Below, one piece after another: positions 1-8,800 of a stretch of DNA of 26,026 nt. The notes under the pieces were generated by a model. It was not told the DNA's origin. It was given only the letters and a program-made list of their open reading frames with translations, and searched no databases. The stretch is taken from the NCBI GenBank assembly GCA_002309345.1, contig DBWZ01000059.1, positions 1-26,026 of the forward strand. The letters run 5' to 3'. The DNA comes from Pseudobutyrivibrio sp. UBA1225. Its GTDB lineage: Bacteria; Bacillota; Clostridia; Lachnospirales; Lachnospiraceae. Numbering within the stretch: position 1 is the first letter of the stretch; every line of letters begins with the position of its first letter. The translations under genes and the position numbers were made by a program.

Positions 1-1457
1 AAGCCCTGGAAGGCAATCTTGTTCTCGAAGTGAGCAAGCAATGCACCAAGCGATTCAGGAGTGACCTGTTCACCGGTAATGATGCTGGAAGGACGTCCGC
101 CCGCAAAGTACTTGTTGGGATTTTCGTCATCCTTGCCGCAAGCAAAAGCCACGATCTGCGCAGCTACGTTTGCACAAAGCTTTTGCTGACTGGTGCTACC
201 CTGAATATTCACATCCACGCCCAGCTGATTCTTGCGATAGCCTACAAACTGCAGAGGTACGATATCGGTACCCTGATGCAGCAACTGATAGAACGAATGC
301 TGCCCGTTGGTGCCGGGTTCACCGAAGATTACGGGACCGGTGGGATAGGATACAGGCTCGCCGAAGCGGTTGACAGACTTGCCGTTACTCTCCATATCCA
401 GCTGCTGCAGATGCGCAGGGAAGCGGCACAGTGCCTGGGAATAAGGCAGCACAGCGGTGGAGGGGTAACCAAGCACGTTGCGCTCATATACACCGATCAG
501 CGCATCCAGCATGTCCGGGTTGCTGCGAGGATCCGGATTCGTAGCCAGCTTATCCTCTTCATGTGCACCAGCAAGGATGCGGGCAAACACTTCTGGACCA
601 AAGGCCAAACTGAGAATGACACCGCCAACACAAGAGCTGCTGGAGTAACGGCCACCGATATAATCATCCATGAAGAATGCGGCAAGATATCCACTGTTCT
701 TTGCCAGAGGAGAAGTCTCACTGGTGACAGCGACCATATGCTTGGCAGGATCCAAGCCCTGACGACGCAGAGCATCCTGTACAAAGGTCTCGTTGGTCAG
801 TGTTTCCAGCGTGGTGCCGCTCTTGGAAACGAGCACGAAGAGTGCGCGGGAGATGTCGATGCCCTGCAACACGGCAGCAGCATCATCAGGATCGACGTTA
901 CTGATGAAACGGGCTTCCATCTTGAAAGCATCGTTTGTCTTGGCCCAGTTTTCAAGTGCCAGATACAGTGCACGGGGACCGAGGTCACTGCCGCCGATAC
1001 CGATCTGCACGGCATATTTGAAGGACTCGCCTTTTTCATTAACGATTTCGCCGGCATGCACGCGACGAGCGAAGTCGGCGGCCTTTTTCTGCTGCGCAAC
1101 ATAGAAATCACGCTTGTTCACACCGTCAGCTTCAACATCCTGGCCCAGCTGCCCGCGTGTGAGATGATGCAATACGCGGCGCTTCTCACCGGTATTAACG
1201 ATTTCTCCGTTATATACAGCGGCAAATTTATCGCCCAGCTGTGCTTCGGCAGCCAAATCACAGAGAGCATTCAATACCGTTTCATCTACTGCCTTGGCAG
1301 CATAATTGTAACGAAGACCGGCGGCCATGGGCATATCGTATTTAGCAACACGGCATGCACCATCCTCAGCAGACAGAGCAGCTTTAACATTTACACGCGG
1401 TAAAGCACGCAGCTTTTCGTAGGTGCTCAGTGTATCCAAATTGTTCCATGAAATCAT
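1..1457 (-). CDS. pgi: Glucose-6-phosphate isomerase, C-terminus cut by window edge
   Basis: Interconverts glucose-6-phosphate and fructose-6-phosphate in the cytoplasm, linking glycolysis to sugar-nucleotide supply. I translated the minus strand from 1457: 485 residues are visible and the frame stays open to the left edge. Family motifs are plain: GIGGSDLGP (residues 153-161), SKSGTT (211-216, sugar-phosphate binding), DYIGGRYSSSS (265-275), and FGEPGTNGQHSFYQ (377-390) holding the catalytic Glu and His. Family members are often 450-550 residues, so only a short C-terminus is missing. I prefer the ATG at 1457 because AGAGAGG lies about 11 bases upstream; an in-frame ATG at 1478 has no good ribosome binding site. 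A promoter lies upstream at 1504-1532. The gene is GC-richer than the island it borders (33 of 60 bases at 61-120). Confidence 0.96.
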   Translation of the reverse strand, partial: MISWNNLDTLSTYEKLRALPRVNVKAALSAEDGACRVAKYDMPMAAGLRYNYAAKAVDETVLNALCDLAAEAQLGDKFAAVYNGEIVNTGEKRRVLHHLTRGQLGQDVEADGVNKRDFYVAQQKKAADFARRVHAGEIVNEKGESFKYAVQIGIGGSDLGPRALYLALENWAKTNDAFKMEARFISNVDPDDAAAVLQGIDISRALFVLVSKSGTTLETLTNETFVQDALRRQGLDPAKHMVAVTSETSPLAKNSGYLAAFFMDDYIGGRYSSSSCVGGVILSLAFGPEVFARILAGAHEEDKLATNPDPRSNPDMLDALIGVYERNVLGYPSTAVLPYSQALCRFPAHLQQLDMESNGKSVNRFGEPVSYPTGPVIFGEPGTNGQHSFYQLLHQGTDIVPLQFVGYRKNQLGVDVNIQGSTSQQKLCANVAAQIVAFACGKDDENPNKYFAGGRPSSIITGEQVTPESLGALLAHFENKIAFQG

Positions 1458-1503
1458 CTCGCGCACATCCTCTCTCATGACGCCGAAGCGCAATGTTTTC
1501 TTT

Positions 1504-1532
1504 ATTATACAAGTAAAAACAAGTATACGCAA
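1504..1532 (-). promoter_or_regulatory. Sigma-70-type promoter for pgi
   Basis: On the minus strand a perfect TATAAT (1504-1509) is preceded by a 17-base spacer and TTGCGT (1527-1532). It sits about 45 bases upstream of the preferred pgi start and points into it. The -35 matches only three of six consensus positions; the -10 match and exact spacing carry the call. Confidence 0.6.
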
Positions 1533-1945
1533 CTTCAGAATCAGAAAAAGATGCTCTAGAGATTAGAGTTGAACGGATTGAAGTATGACACGAGAGTAAC
1601 TGTTGTTATTATGATGGTATTATAGAATTATCCATGAATCTGAAAGCTTGAACTAGCTGGCGTTTTTTGTGTATACATTCCATTTTATGGTTAGCTATTG
1701 TTTCTTATCCAAGTTGATAGTATAGTAGCTGTGATGAAGGAACTTCACAGATTAAGATCAATCTGACAGACTCTGGAAGAAATCGGATAATGCTATAAAT
1801 CGACAACTCATTACAGGGCTTGAGTGCATGTTCCAAATTAATGGAATGCTAATCCGCAGCTTATTGAGAGCTTGTCAAGGTCAGTTTATAGTTGATCATA
1901 TCAATCAGCAAACAGGATAAAGTACCCTATAAAAAGGAATGAATA
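1533..1945. other. Intergenic region between pgi and orphan glycosyltransferase
   Basis: About 410 bases between two divergently transcribed genes. I see no RNA gene, repeat or recognisable gene. The plus strand has one open stretch of about 54 codons without a convincing start (ending with a TAA near 1920), which I do not recognise. A promoter for the gene at 1946 should lie here. TTGTCA near 1873 followed 17 bases later by ATCATA is the only weak candidate I noticed, and I do not call it separately. Confidence 0.4.
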
Positions 1946-3118
1946 ATGGCTATGTATTTTTTTAAAAACAAACTTTCAATACTAGACTCAAAACCAATAC
2001 GGTTCCACAACATAAAGTCAAAAAACCTTGCTCTTATTAATCGATGTAAGAAACATGTAAAGAGTTGCTGCAATCTTTTGAAAACATTACAAAAAAAGAA
2101 AGGAAGCATAGGAAATAGATTTCATGCAGATAATTCTGACAACTTGGTTTTCAAAAAGGATTCGGTGTGGCAAGATATTTTCCCCGGTGACTCCTCAAGC
2201 GAAACAAGTGTATTAAAAACGATTATTGTTGTTTCCATGGTAAAAAACGAAGAGCACATCATAGAATCTTCAATACGCTGGTGGATGACATTCTCTGATA
2301 AAGTAATAGTATTCAATCATCATAGCATGGATCGTACGTTGGAAATAATACATCAATTACAAGCAGAATTTGAATCACGCATTATTTTGTTTAATCCGTC
2401 TTTCGATACTCAAGAATATGCCCAAGTAAAAATAACAAATGCAATGATAGAGCAAGCCTTTAACAGCTTTGATGCTGATATAGTAATGCCATTAGATGCA
2501 GATGAATTTCCATATCTTCAGAATAAAAAGATAAGTATGAGAGAATACCTCAGTACTTTAGATCAACAATACTGCTATCGTACGTTTTGGATGCAGTTTG
2601 CTCCTTTGCGGTCAGACGAAAAAGCAGATATGACAATGCTATTGCCTCTTTCTTTTCACAGAAAGAAATGTAGACCGCTTGAAAAATGGCCCAAAGTGAT
2701 CATTACCAGAAATGCATACAAAAATGGTCCAGTTTTGGTTGAAAAGGGAAACCACACATTGAACAGAGTATCGGGAGATTCTGTAGAAAGAATAAGTACT
2801 AAGAATCTTTGCCCGGATATATGCTATGCACATTATATGTACCAAGACATGTTGCATTTTAGGAGAAAGGTAACAGCATGCTGGAAAGCATGCATAATGT
2901 CTTCAGACTATCAGCCTGGAGTAGCTGAGCATTATAGATTAGCGTATGAAAAAATCAAAGAAGGGACTATTGATGATGATATGCTGGACTATTATACCTT
3001 ATCAGTTTCAGGAATGACTGGTGAAAGTATGGAAGAGATCAAGCAAACCATAGTAGAAATCGATCCCCAAACAATATTTGGTGTGATCAGATTAAGATAT
3101 ACAAATGCATTCAAGTGA
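1946..3118 (+). CDS. GT2-like glycosyltransferase (Glyco_tranf_2_4 type)
   Basis: A 390-residue cytoplasmic protein with no membrane segment. Residues 1-85 are basic and low in complexity. The catalytic domain starts near residue 90 with VSMVKNEEHII, the usual first strand of this family, followed by NHHSMDRT near 125 and the DxD-type motif DADEFPYL near 183. A later YAHYMYQDMLHFRRKV stretch (near 300) resembles the conserved C-terminal part of these proteins. Proteins of this type usually add sugars to cell-surface glycans, but donor and acceptor cannot be read from the sequence. The start is supported by AAAAAGGA just upstream. The gene stands alone, is very AT-rich, and converges on the neighbour at 3175 through a shared terminator, which suggests independent acquisition. 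Confidence 0.85.
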   Translation: MAMYFFKNKLSILDSKPIRFHNIKSKNLALINRCKKHVKSCCNLLKTLQKKKGSIGNRFHADNSDNLVFKKDSVWQDIFPGDSSSETSVLKTIIVVSMVKNEEHIIESSIRWWMTFSDKVIVFNHHSMDRTLEIIHQLQAEFESRIILFNPSFDTQEYAQVKITNAMIEQAFNSFDADIVMPLDADEFPYLQNKKISMREYLSTLDQQYCYRTFWMQFAPLRSDEKADMTMLLPLSFHRKKCRPLEKWPKVIITRNAYKNGPVLVEKGNHTLNRVSGDSVERISTKNLCPDICYAHYMYQDMLHFRRKVTACWKACIMSSDYQPGVAEHYRLAYEKIKEGTIDDDMLDYYTLSVSGMTGESMEEIKQTIVEIDPQTIFGVIRLRYTNAFK

Positions 3119-3134
3119 TTAATTTCAACAAAAT

Positions 3135-3167
3135 ACCCTGCCTTATCATTGATTGATTTGGCAGGGT
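3135..3167. terminator. Bidirectional rho-independent terminator
   Basis: Inverted repeat ACCCTGCC (3135-3142) and GGCAGGGT (3160-3167) with a 17-base AT-rich loop. A-rich sequence precedes it and T-rich sequence follows it (TTTGCTTGTTAATT), so it can act on both strands. It lies in the 56-base gap between two convergent genes. Confidence 0.75.
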
Positions 3168-3174
3168 TTGCTTG

Positions 3175-4116
3175 TTAATTTGATTTGTGTTGCTTTTTTC
3201 TTTCTTCGAAAACCTGAAGCATGAACTCAAAGTTCTGTCTGTTTTTACGGTTGTTTACGTCCAAGATTAATCCTCCAAAGAAAGCTTGAATTGCAGCCAT
3301 GCTCAGAAAACCACAAACAATCAACGTGGGGAATCTCGGCACTAATCCTGTTTTAAGATATGTGATGCCGATAGGGACAAACAAAATGGTAGCTATCAGA
3401 AGAAGCAAAGCGGCAATGAAGCTAAAAAAGGAGAGAGGTTTATATGTGCGGTAAAGACGAAGAATTGTTCGAAGAACCTTAAAGCCGTCCGAATATGTGT
3501 TTAGTTTAGACCTACTACCTTCAGGTCGATCACGGTAATCGATAATTACATTTTCTATATATAGGTTTTTGTCTACCGCGTGGATACTCATTTCCGTTTC
3601 GATTTCAAATCCCTTGGATAACACAGGGAAGGTCTTTGCAAAATTATAGCTAAATGCTCTGTATCCTGTCATGATGTCTTTGATGTTGTTATGAAACAGG
3701 ACATTGATGCTTTTGCGTACCAACGCATTGCCCAAGTTATGAAAGGGACGCTTGTTCTCGGCGTAATAAGTTGATGACAATCTGTCACCTACCACCATGT
3801 CAGCTTGCTGCTGCAGTACTTTTTGCACCATTTCTGGAGCAAATTCTGCCGGATATGTATCATCCCCATCTGTCATGATATAGCATTCAGCATCGATTTC
3901 GCGGAACATACGACGAACAACGTTACCTTTGCCTTGTTGATGCTCATAACGCACAACAGCACCAGCAGCTGTCGCAATAGCAGCTGTATCATCTTGAGAA
4001 TTGTTGTCATAGACATAAATCACCGCTTCGGGCAACGCCTTGTGAAAATCGGAGACTACTTTGCCTATTGTTTGTGCCTCGTTGTAACATGGGATTAGCA
4101 CTGCGATTTTATCCAT
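3175..4116 (-). CDS. Membrane-anchored family 2 glycosyltransferase, DPM1/polyprenyl-phosphate type
   Basis: A 313-residue protein with an N-terminal GT2 catalytic domain: VLIPCYNEAQTIGKVV (residues 6-21), VYDNNSQDDT (35-44) and the metal-binding DGDDTYPAE (83-91). It also carries MTGYRAFS (149-156) and RDRPEGSRSKLNTYSDG (195-211), typical of dolichyl/undecaprenyl-phosphate sugar transferases. Two hydrophobic segments follow (about 229-252 and 262-285), leaving a short basic tail. Such enzymes charge polyprenyl phosphate with a hexose at the inner membrane face. It lies 32 bases downstream of ald on the same strand with no terminator between, so the two are probably co-transcribed. The ribosome binding site is weak (GAGTGG). 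The sugar is unknown, and no GT-C partner lies beside it on this strand. Confidence 0.85.
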   Translation of the reverse strand: MDKIAVLIPCYNEAQTIGKVVSDFHKALPEAVIYVYDNNSQDDTAAIATAAGAVVRYEHQQGKGNVVRRMFREIDAECYIMTDGDDTYPAEFAPEMVQKVLQQQADMVVGDRLSSTYYAENKRPFHNLGNALVRKSINVLFHNNIKDIMTGYRAFSYNFAKTFPVLSKGFEIETEMSIHAVDKNLYIENVIIDYRDRPEGSRSKLNTYSDGFKVLRTILRLYRTYKPLSFFSFIAALLLLIATILFVPIGITYLKTGLVPRFPTLIVCGFLSMAAIQAFFGGLILDVNNRKNRQNFEFMLQVFEERKKQHKSN

Positions 4117-4148
4117 GGAAAAGCACCACTCTGTTAAAGTCCGGTCTG

Positions 4149-5264
4149 TTATGCCAGTATCTGAAGCAATTCTTTAAAATCCATTCCATGTGCTGCGGCT
4201 ACATTCTGGTTAGTTAAACTGCCTAGATATGTGTTGACACCAGAAGCTATTACTTCACTCTTGCGGCAGGCAGCTTCCAACCCTGCTTTGGCAATTTGAA
4301 GACCATACTGTAGTGTCGCATTAGTCAATGCAACAGTGCTGGTGTGCGGTACTGTACCGGGCATATTACCCACACAGTAGTGTACAACACCATCAACAAT
4401 ATAAATGGGGTCATCATGTGTAGTGGCGTGGCTGGTTTCACTGCATCCGCCTTGGTCAATAGCCACATCAACAAATACAGCGCCAGGCTTCATTTCCGAT
4501 AGATATTTACGTTTAAAAATCTTTGGAGCTGCACCGCCTGGAATGAGCACACATCCAATGACAAGATCAGCGTCTTTGATTACCCGCTCAATATTGCCCT
4601 CATTGGAAACTAGCGTCTGAATATGTGCACCAAACTGGTTATCAAGCTCTTCGAGCCGTTTCAGACTGATATCTAGGATGGTTACATTAGCACCCATACC
4701 AACGGCAATTTTACATGCATTCATGCCGACGGTTCCACCACCCAGAATAACAACATTAGCCTTTGGCGTGCCAGGGACACCTGCCAATAAAATACCCTCG
4801 CCGCCATAGCGCTTTTCTAAATACATTGCCCCTTCCTGCAGTGACAGGCGGCCAGCTATCTGTGACATTGGAGCTAAAAGAGGCAAAGATCCATCTTTTT
4901 CCCGCAAGGTTTCATAAGTTACTGAGTTTACCTTGCCAGCAAGTAATGCTTCTGTCAATTGCCGGTCAGCTGCTAAATGAAGATAGGTGTAAAGAATCAA
5001 GCCTTTATGGAATAACGGAAATTCTTCTTCCAAAGGCTCTTTAACTTTGACCATCATTTCTGACAGGTGCCATACATCTGCTGCATTTTCAATCAGAGAA
5101 GCACCGGCGTTCACGTATTCCTGATCTTCAAAACCAGAGCCTTCTCCTGCACCTTTTTCTATATATACTTGATGCCCTGCTTGCACGTATGCCCTCACAT
5201 TATCCGGAGTTAGTCCTACACGATATTCATTGTTTTTTATTTCTTTTACACAGCCGATTTTCAA
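4149..5264 (-). CDS. ald: Alanine dehydrogenase
   Basis: NAD-dependent reversible oxidative deamination of L-alanine to pyruvate and ammonia, in the cytoplasm. From the TTG at 5264 the protein begins with the canonical KIGCVKEIKNNEYRVGLTP and is 371 residues, the usual family length. Other features are the substrate-binding region around KVKEPLEEE, catalytic-region HLAADRQLTEAL, the Rossmann motif VVILGGGTVGMNA, and MPGTVPHTSTVALTNATLQY near the C-terminus. An upstream GTG (5297) and ATG (5273) are in frame. However, GGGGAG lies nine bases before the TTG, overlapping or abutting those other starts, so TTG is preferred. A good promoter lies at 5338-5366. Finding this gene beside a membrane glycosyltransferase in a glycan locus is unusual; it may simply be core genome on the island edge. 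Confidence 0.95.
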   Translation of the reverse strand: MKIGCVKEIKNNEYRVGLTPDNVRAYVQAGHQVYIEKGAGEGSGFEDQEYVNAGASLIENAADVWHLSEMMVKVKEPLEEEFPLFHKGLILYTYLHLAADRQLTEALLAGKVNSVTYETLREKDGSLPLLAPMSQIAGRLSLQEGAMYLEKRYGGEGILLAGVPGTPKANVVILGGGTVGMNACKIAVGMGANVTILDISLKRLEELDNQFGAHIQTLVSNEGNIERVIKDADLVIGCVLIPGGAAPKIFKRKYLSEMKPGAVFVDVAIDQGGCSETSHATTHDDPIYIVDGVVHYCVGNMPGTVPHTSTVALTNATLQYGLQIAKAGLEAACRKSEVIASGVNTYLGSLTNQNVAAAHGMDFKELLQILA

Positions 5265-5273
5265 ATGTCTCAT

Positions 5274-5279
5274 CTCCCC
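5274..5279 (-). promoter_or_regulatory. Ribosome binding site deciding the TTG start of ald
   Basis: GGGGAG on the minus strand, nine bases before the TTG at 5264. It ends directly against the in-frame ATG at 5273 and lies inside the longer GTG reading, so only the TTG has normal spacing. Confidence 0.65.
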
Positions 5280-5337
5280 GGTCTGTTTGCATGCCACACA
5301 AGTTATTGTTTCAAACTCTATGTGGTTATTGCTATTG

Positions 5338-5366
5338 ATTTTACCTAATATTTTGCGATTTGTCTA
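5338..5366 (-). promoter_or_regulatory. Sigma-70-type promoter for ald
   Basis: On the minus strand TAGACA (5361-5366, five of six consensus) is separated by exactly 17 bases from TAAAAT (5338-5343, five of six). It lies about 75 bases upstream of the chosen ald start and would also drive the glycosyltransferase downstream of ald. Confidence 0.65.
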
Positions 5367-5803
5367 TCTTTACTTTTATTTCGAATGGTTTTCTATAACA
5401 AAATGAATGTATCGGATGTGTTTTGTGATGATAGCTTTTGTATATCGTTGAATGACTTTGTTGCAAATGGTTTGATGCTATGCCATGGCATGAGTTTATA
5501 GCATAAGTTTCTTTACTTTTCTTTTTTCAGATGATATGATAACAATGTATCAGTATGTCAATAAATTATTTGAGCACAAGCAAAAAAACACAATACTTAC
5601 CGGTACATCATGGAATATGAATATGCATATGATGATCATGAAGTTGACGTAATAGCGAAGGCTCGTTTGAAAAGCAAGTTTTTGCATGTTGAGATGAAAT
5701 AAGATAGCATTGGTAGTTCGAGAAACCGACACTGCTCTTGACTATTATAGAGGGAATGCGTTGCTTTTCTTCAGTGGTAAAAGAATGCAAAGGATGTTAA
5801 TGT
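5367..5803. other. Divergent intergenic region and long leader before the multidomain glycosyltransferase
   Basis: About 440 bases with no supported gene. It holds a plus-strand promoter candidate (5512-5540) and then roughly 260 bases of putative untranslated leader. The leader contains clustered short palindromes (ATATGCATAT, ATGATCAT near 5620-5640) and two tiny reading frames: 34 codons from 5545, and 30 codons from 5610 ending at 5702. Neither has a convincing ribosome binding site. Confidence 0.4.
5512..5540 (+). promoter_or_regulatory. Candidate sigma-70-type promoter for the polysaccharide operon
   Basis: TTTACT (5512-5517, four of six consensus), a 17-base T-rich spacer, and TATGAT (5535-5540, five of six). 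It is the best match on the plus strand upstream of the gene at 5804, but it leaves a leader of about 260 bases. Confidence 0.45.
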
Positions 5804-8800
5804 ATGAGACGTTTCTGGGAAGATGTAGTACGCCCTTGTTTTGAAGCTACGCATGTGCGCCGGATAGTTGAAATTGGTAGCGACAGAGGGGAAAACACAG
5901 TTAAGCTGGTGAATTATGCTATAGAAAAGGGCGGGTTTGTTTATGCCATCGATCCCGCGCCTCAGTTTGACTATGAAGAAGCATTTCGTGGGAAAGAGAA
6001 CTATTATTCTTTTCTGATAACAACTTCCATCAACGCATTACCAAAGATACACGAATATGATGCCATATTGATTGACGGTGATCACAATTATTATACTGTT
6101 TATACAGAATTGCAACTAATCTTGAAGAATACAGAAAAGTTCCCTTTGGTTTTGTTTCATGATATTGGTTGGCCTTATGACCGGAGAGACTTATATTATG
6201 ATCCAGATACTATTCCTCAGGCATGGCAAAATACATATAAAATAAGCGGAATAGATCCTGACACAGAACAATTGTCCGATAAAGGCTTTAATCATAAGTA
6301 TCGCAATTCAGTTTCATATAATAAAGATCATTGTGGCGTTTTGACAGCTGTTGAAGACTTTATAAAAGAAAATGATTCTCGTTTTACACTTATCAAAATC
6401 CCGATTATGTCGGGCTTGGGTATTATGCTTGATATTAAGCAGAATTACTCGGAAGAGTTTATTGCGTTGATTCATGCCTTGACGCCATCGGATTCACTGA
6501 TGAATCTGATGAGGTATTCCGATAAATGGTTTGCTAAGACGCATTCGCGTTTGGAACAGTATATTGAGGCAAATCAGCGACTAAAGAATCAGGTGATTGA
6601 AAGAGATCAAGAGATAAATACGCTGCAAGCAAAACTGGCCGAAGAAAAATCAAAATACCTTGAGCAGGTTGCATTAGAACAGAAAAAACGTGAACAGATC
6701 AATACTTTTTACGAAAAAGCCTTGAATGAACGTGATAATCTGAGCATGCAGCTTGCTGACAAAGAAAAAAAGATTCAAAGGTTGTCTAGCGAACGAGCTA
6801 GTTTAGAAAACTATTATCTCAATTCAATTAGATTCAGAATCGGTACAGCATTCGTCGACGCTTCGCATTCTCCTAAAGAATTACTAAGACTTCCCAAAAC
6901 GCTTTTTAGCCTATATAGGGCTGGAAAAGAACAAGACGAAAAAGGAAAAATCGCAAAAATAAATGGGGTTTCTTCAAAAGGTAGAACCGCTTCAGTCGTG
7001 GCACTCGAGAAAGAACAGATAGAAACTTCACGTTTTTCGAAAAATGAGCTGAAAGAACTTCATGTGGCACGTATCAAACCCTATTCTGCTGCAGATAAAC
7101 CGTTGGTGTCCATTATTATACTGAATCGAAATGGTTTGCATCATTTAGAGACGCTATTTGCTTCAATGAAGCAAGCAAAATTCTACGATAATTATGAAAT
7201 GATTATTGTGGATAATGGGTCCACTGACGGCTCTCAGGATTATATAAAGAGCCAGTCTTTGGGAAAAACAATCCGGCTGATTGAGAATCAAACCAACGAA
7301 TCGTTTTCTTATGCGAATAATCAGGCTGCAAAGAATGCGGCTGGCAGTTATCTGCTGTTTATGAATAACGATATTGAAGTTGTTGATGGTTGGCTTGATG
7401 AACTGCTGAGGGTTGCGCTGGACAAAGAAAACTGTGGTGCTGTAGGTGCCAAGTTGGTTTATCCTGAAGGCATCGGTGGACTCAATGCTGGAAAGGATAA
7501 CCTTATTCAGCATAGAGGAATAGGATTCCGTTACGATAGCTTTAATGGCATTGATTTTATTCGCCCATATAATCTTGGAAATGGGGAACAAGCATGGCCC
7601 GATGAGGGAGCAGAACGAAAAATCAGCGCTGTAACGGCAGCAGTGTTACTTGTTTCAAAGGAAGCATATGATGCTGTTGAAGGCTTTGATGAGCAGTATG
7701 TATATGGATATGAAGACGTGGACCTTTGCTTGAAGCTTTTAGAGCGTGGATATAATAACTATTATAATCCCTTGGCAATGCTGTTCCATCATGAGTTTGG
7801 CAGTCAAAAAGACGAAAAGAATCAGACTGTTGTTGCCAGACGCACTAATAATATTGTTCATTTCCAGGCAAAATGGCAGACAAAACTAAACACCTGGCTG
7901 AATCAGGATCGCTTAAATGGAACGCATCTGTTTTCAGACAGTGGCCTTTGCTTTGCATTTGCAGTAACTGAAGCCGGAGAAAATGTATCTGCAGGCGACT
8001 ATTTTACAGCGATGGAACTGGCAACCTCTTTGATTAAGCATGGCCATCGTGTGAAATATCTGTGCCGGCGTGGCCCGACTGATTGGTATGATGTTGGGGA
8101 AGATGTTGACATACTCATTTCTATGTTAGATGCATATGATTTAAACAAAATGTATCATACTAAAGATGACCTGTTTACAATTGCTTGGGCACGAAACTGG
8201 TTTACGCGATGGGTCGTCAATCCTTCTATTCAGCGATATTCATTAATATTTGCTTCCAGCAAAACGGCTTGTGGCTATATGGCGGAATCTACAGGACTAA
8301 AAGTAGAACTTTTCCCTATTGCGACAAATGCCGACCGTTTCTTATCTGCTCTAAACCAGCCTGAAAATCCAATTGAACGGGAAAGATTTGACTGTGATTA
8401 TGTTTTCACGGGTAGTTATTGGAATGCTCCTAGAGAAATCATGGATATTCTTGACCCTGGATCGTTACCTTATCATTTCCGTATATTCGGAAAGAATTGG
8501 GAAAATGTACCGAAATTAGCCGATTATACTGGCGGATTCCTGAAATATGAAGAAATGCCACTCGTATATAAATATACGCAAATAGTGGTAGATGATGCTA
8601 ATGGCGCGACTATAGAATATGGTGCAGTGAATAGTCGCGTGTTTGATGCTTTAGCTGCTGGGCGTCTTGTGCTGACCAACGGATCAAGAGGAGCAGAAGA
8701 GACTTTTGAGGGAATGCTGCCTGTTTTCCGCAATGCTCAGGAATTTAAAAGCCAAATAATTCATTATTTGGAAAACCCAGATGAACGAAAAGCTTTGACT

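Noticed and set aside
30..1403. 457-codon open reading frame on the plus strand
   Set aside because: It is the antisense shadow of pgi. The minus-strand translation carries every glucose-6-phosphate isomerase motif, while the plus-strand protein is unrecognisable.
5610..5702. 30-codon reading frame beginning with an acidic, tyrosine-rich stretch
   Set aside because: No Shine-Dalgarno sequence, not recognised, and it overlaps another equally short frame from 5545. Kept only as a remark on the leader.
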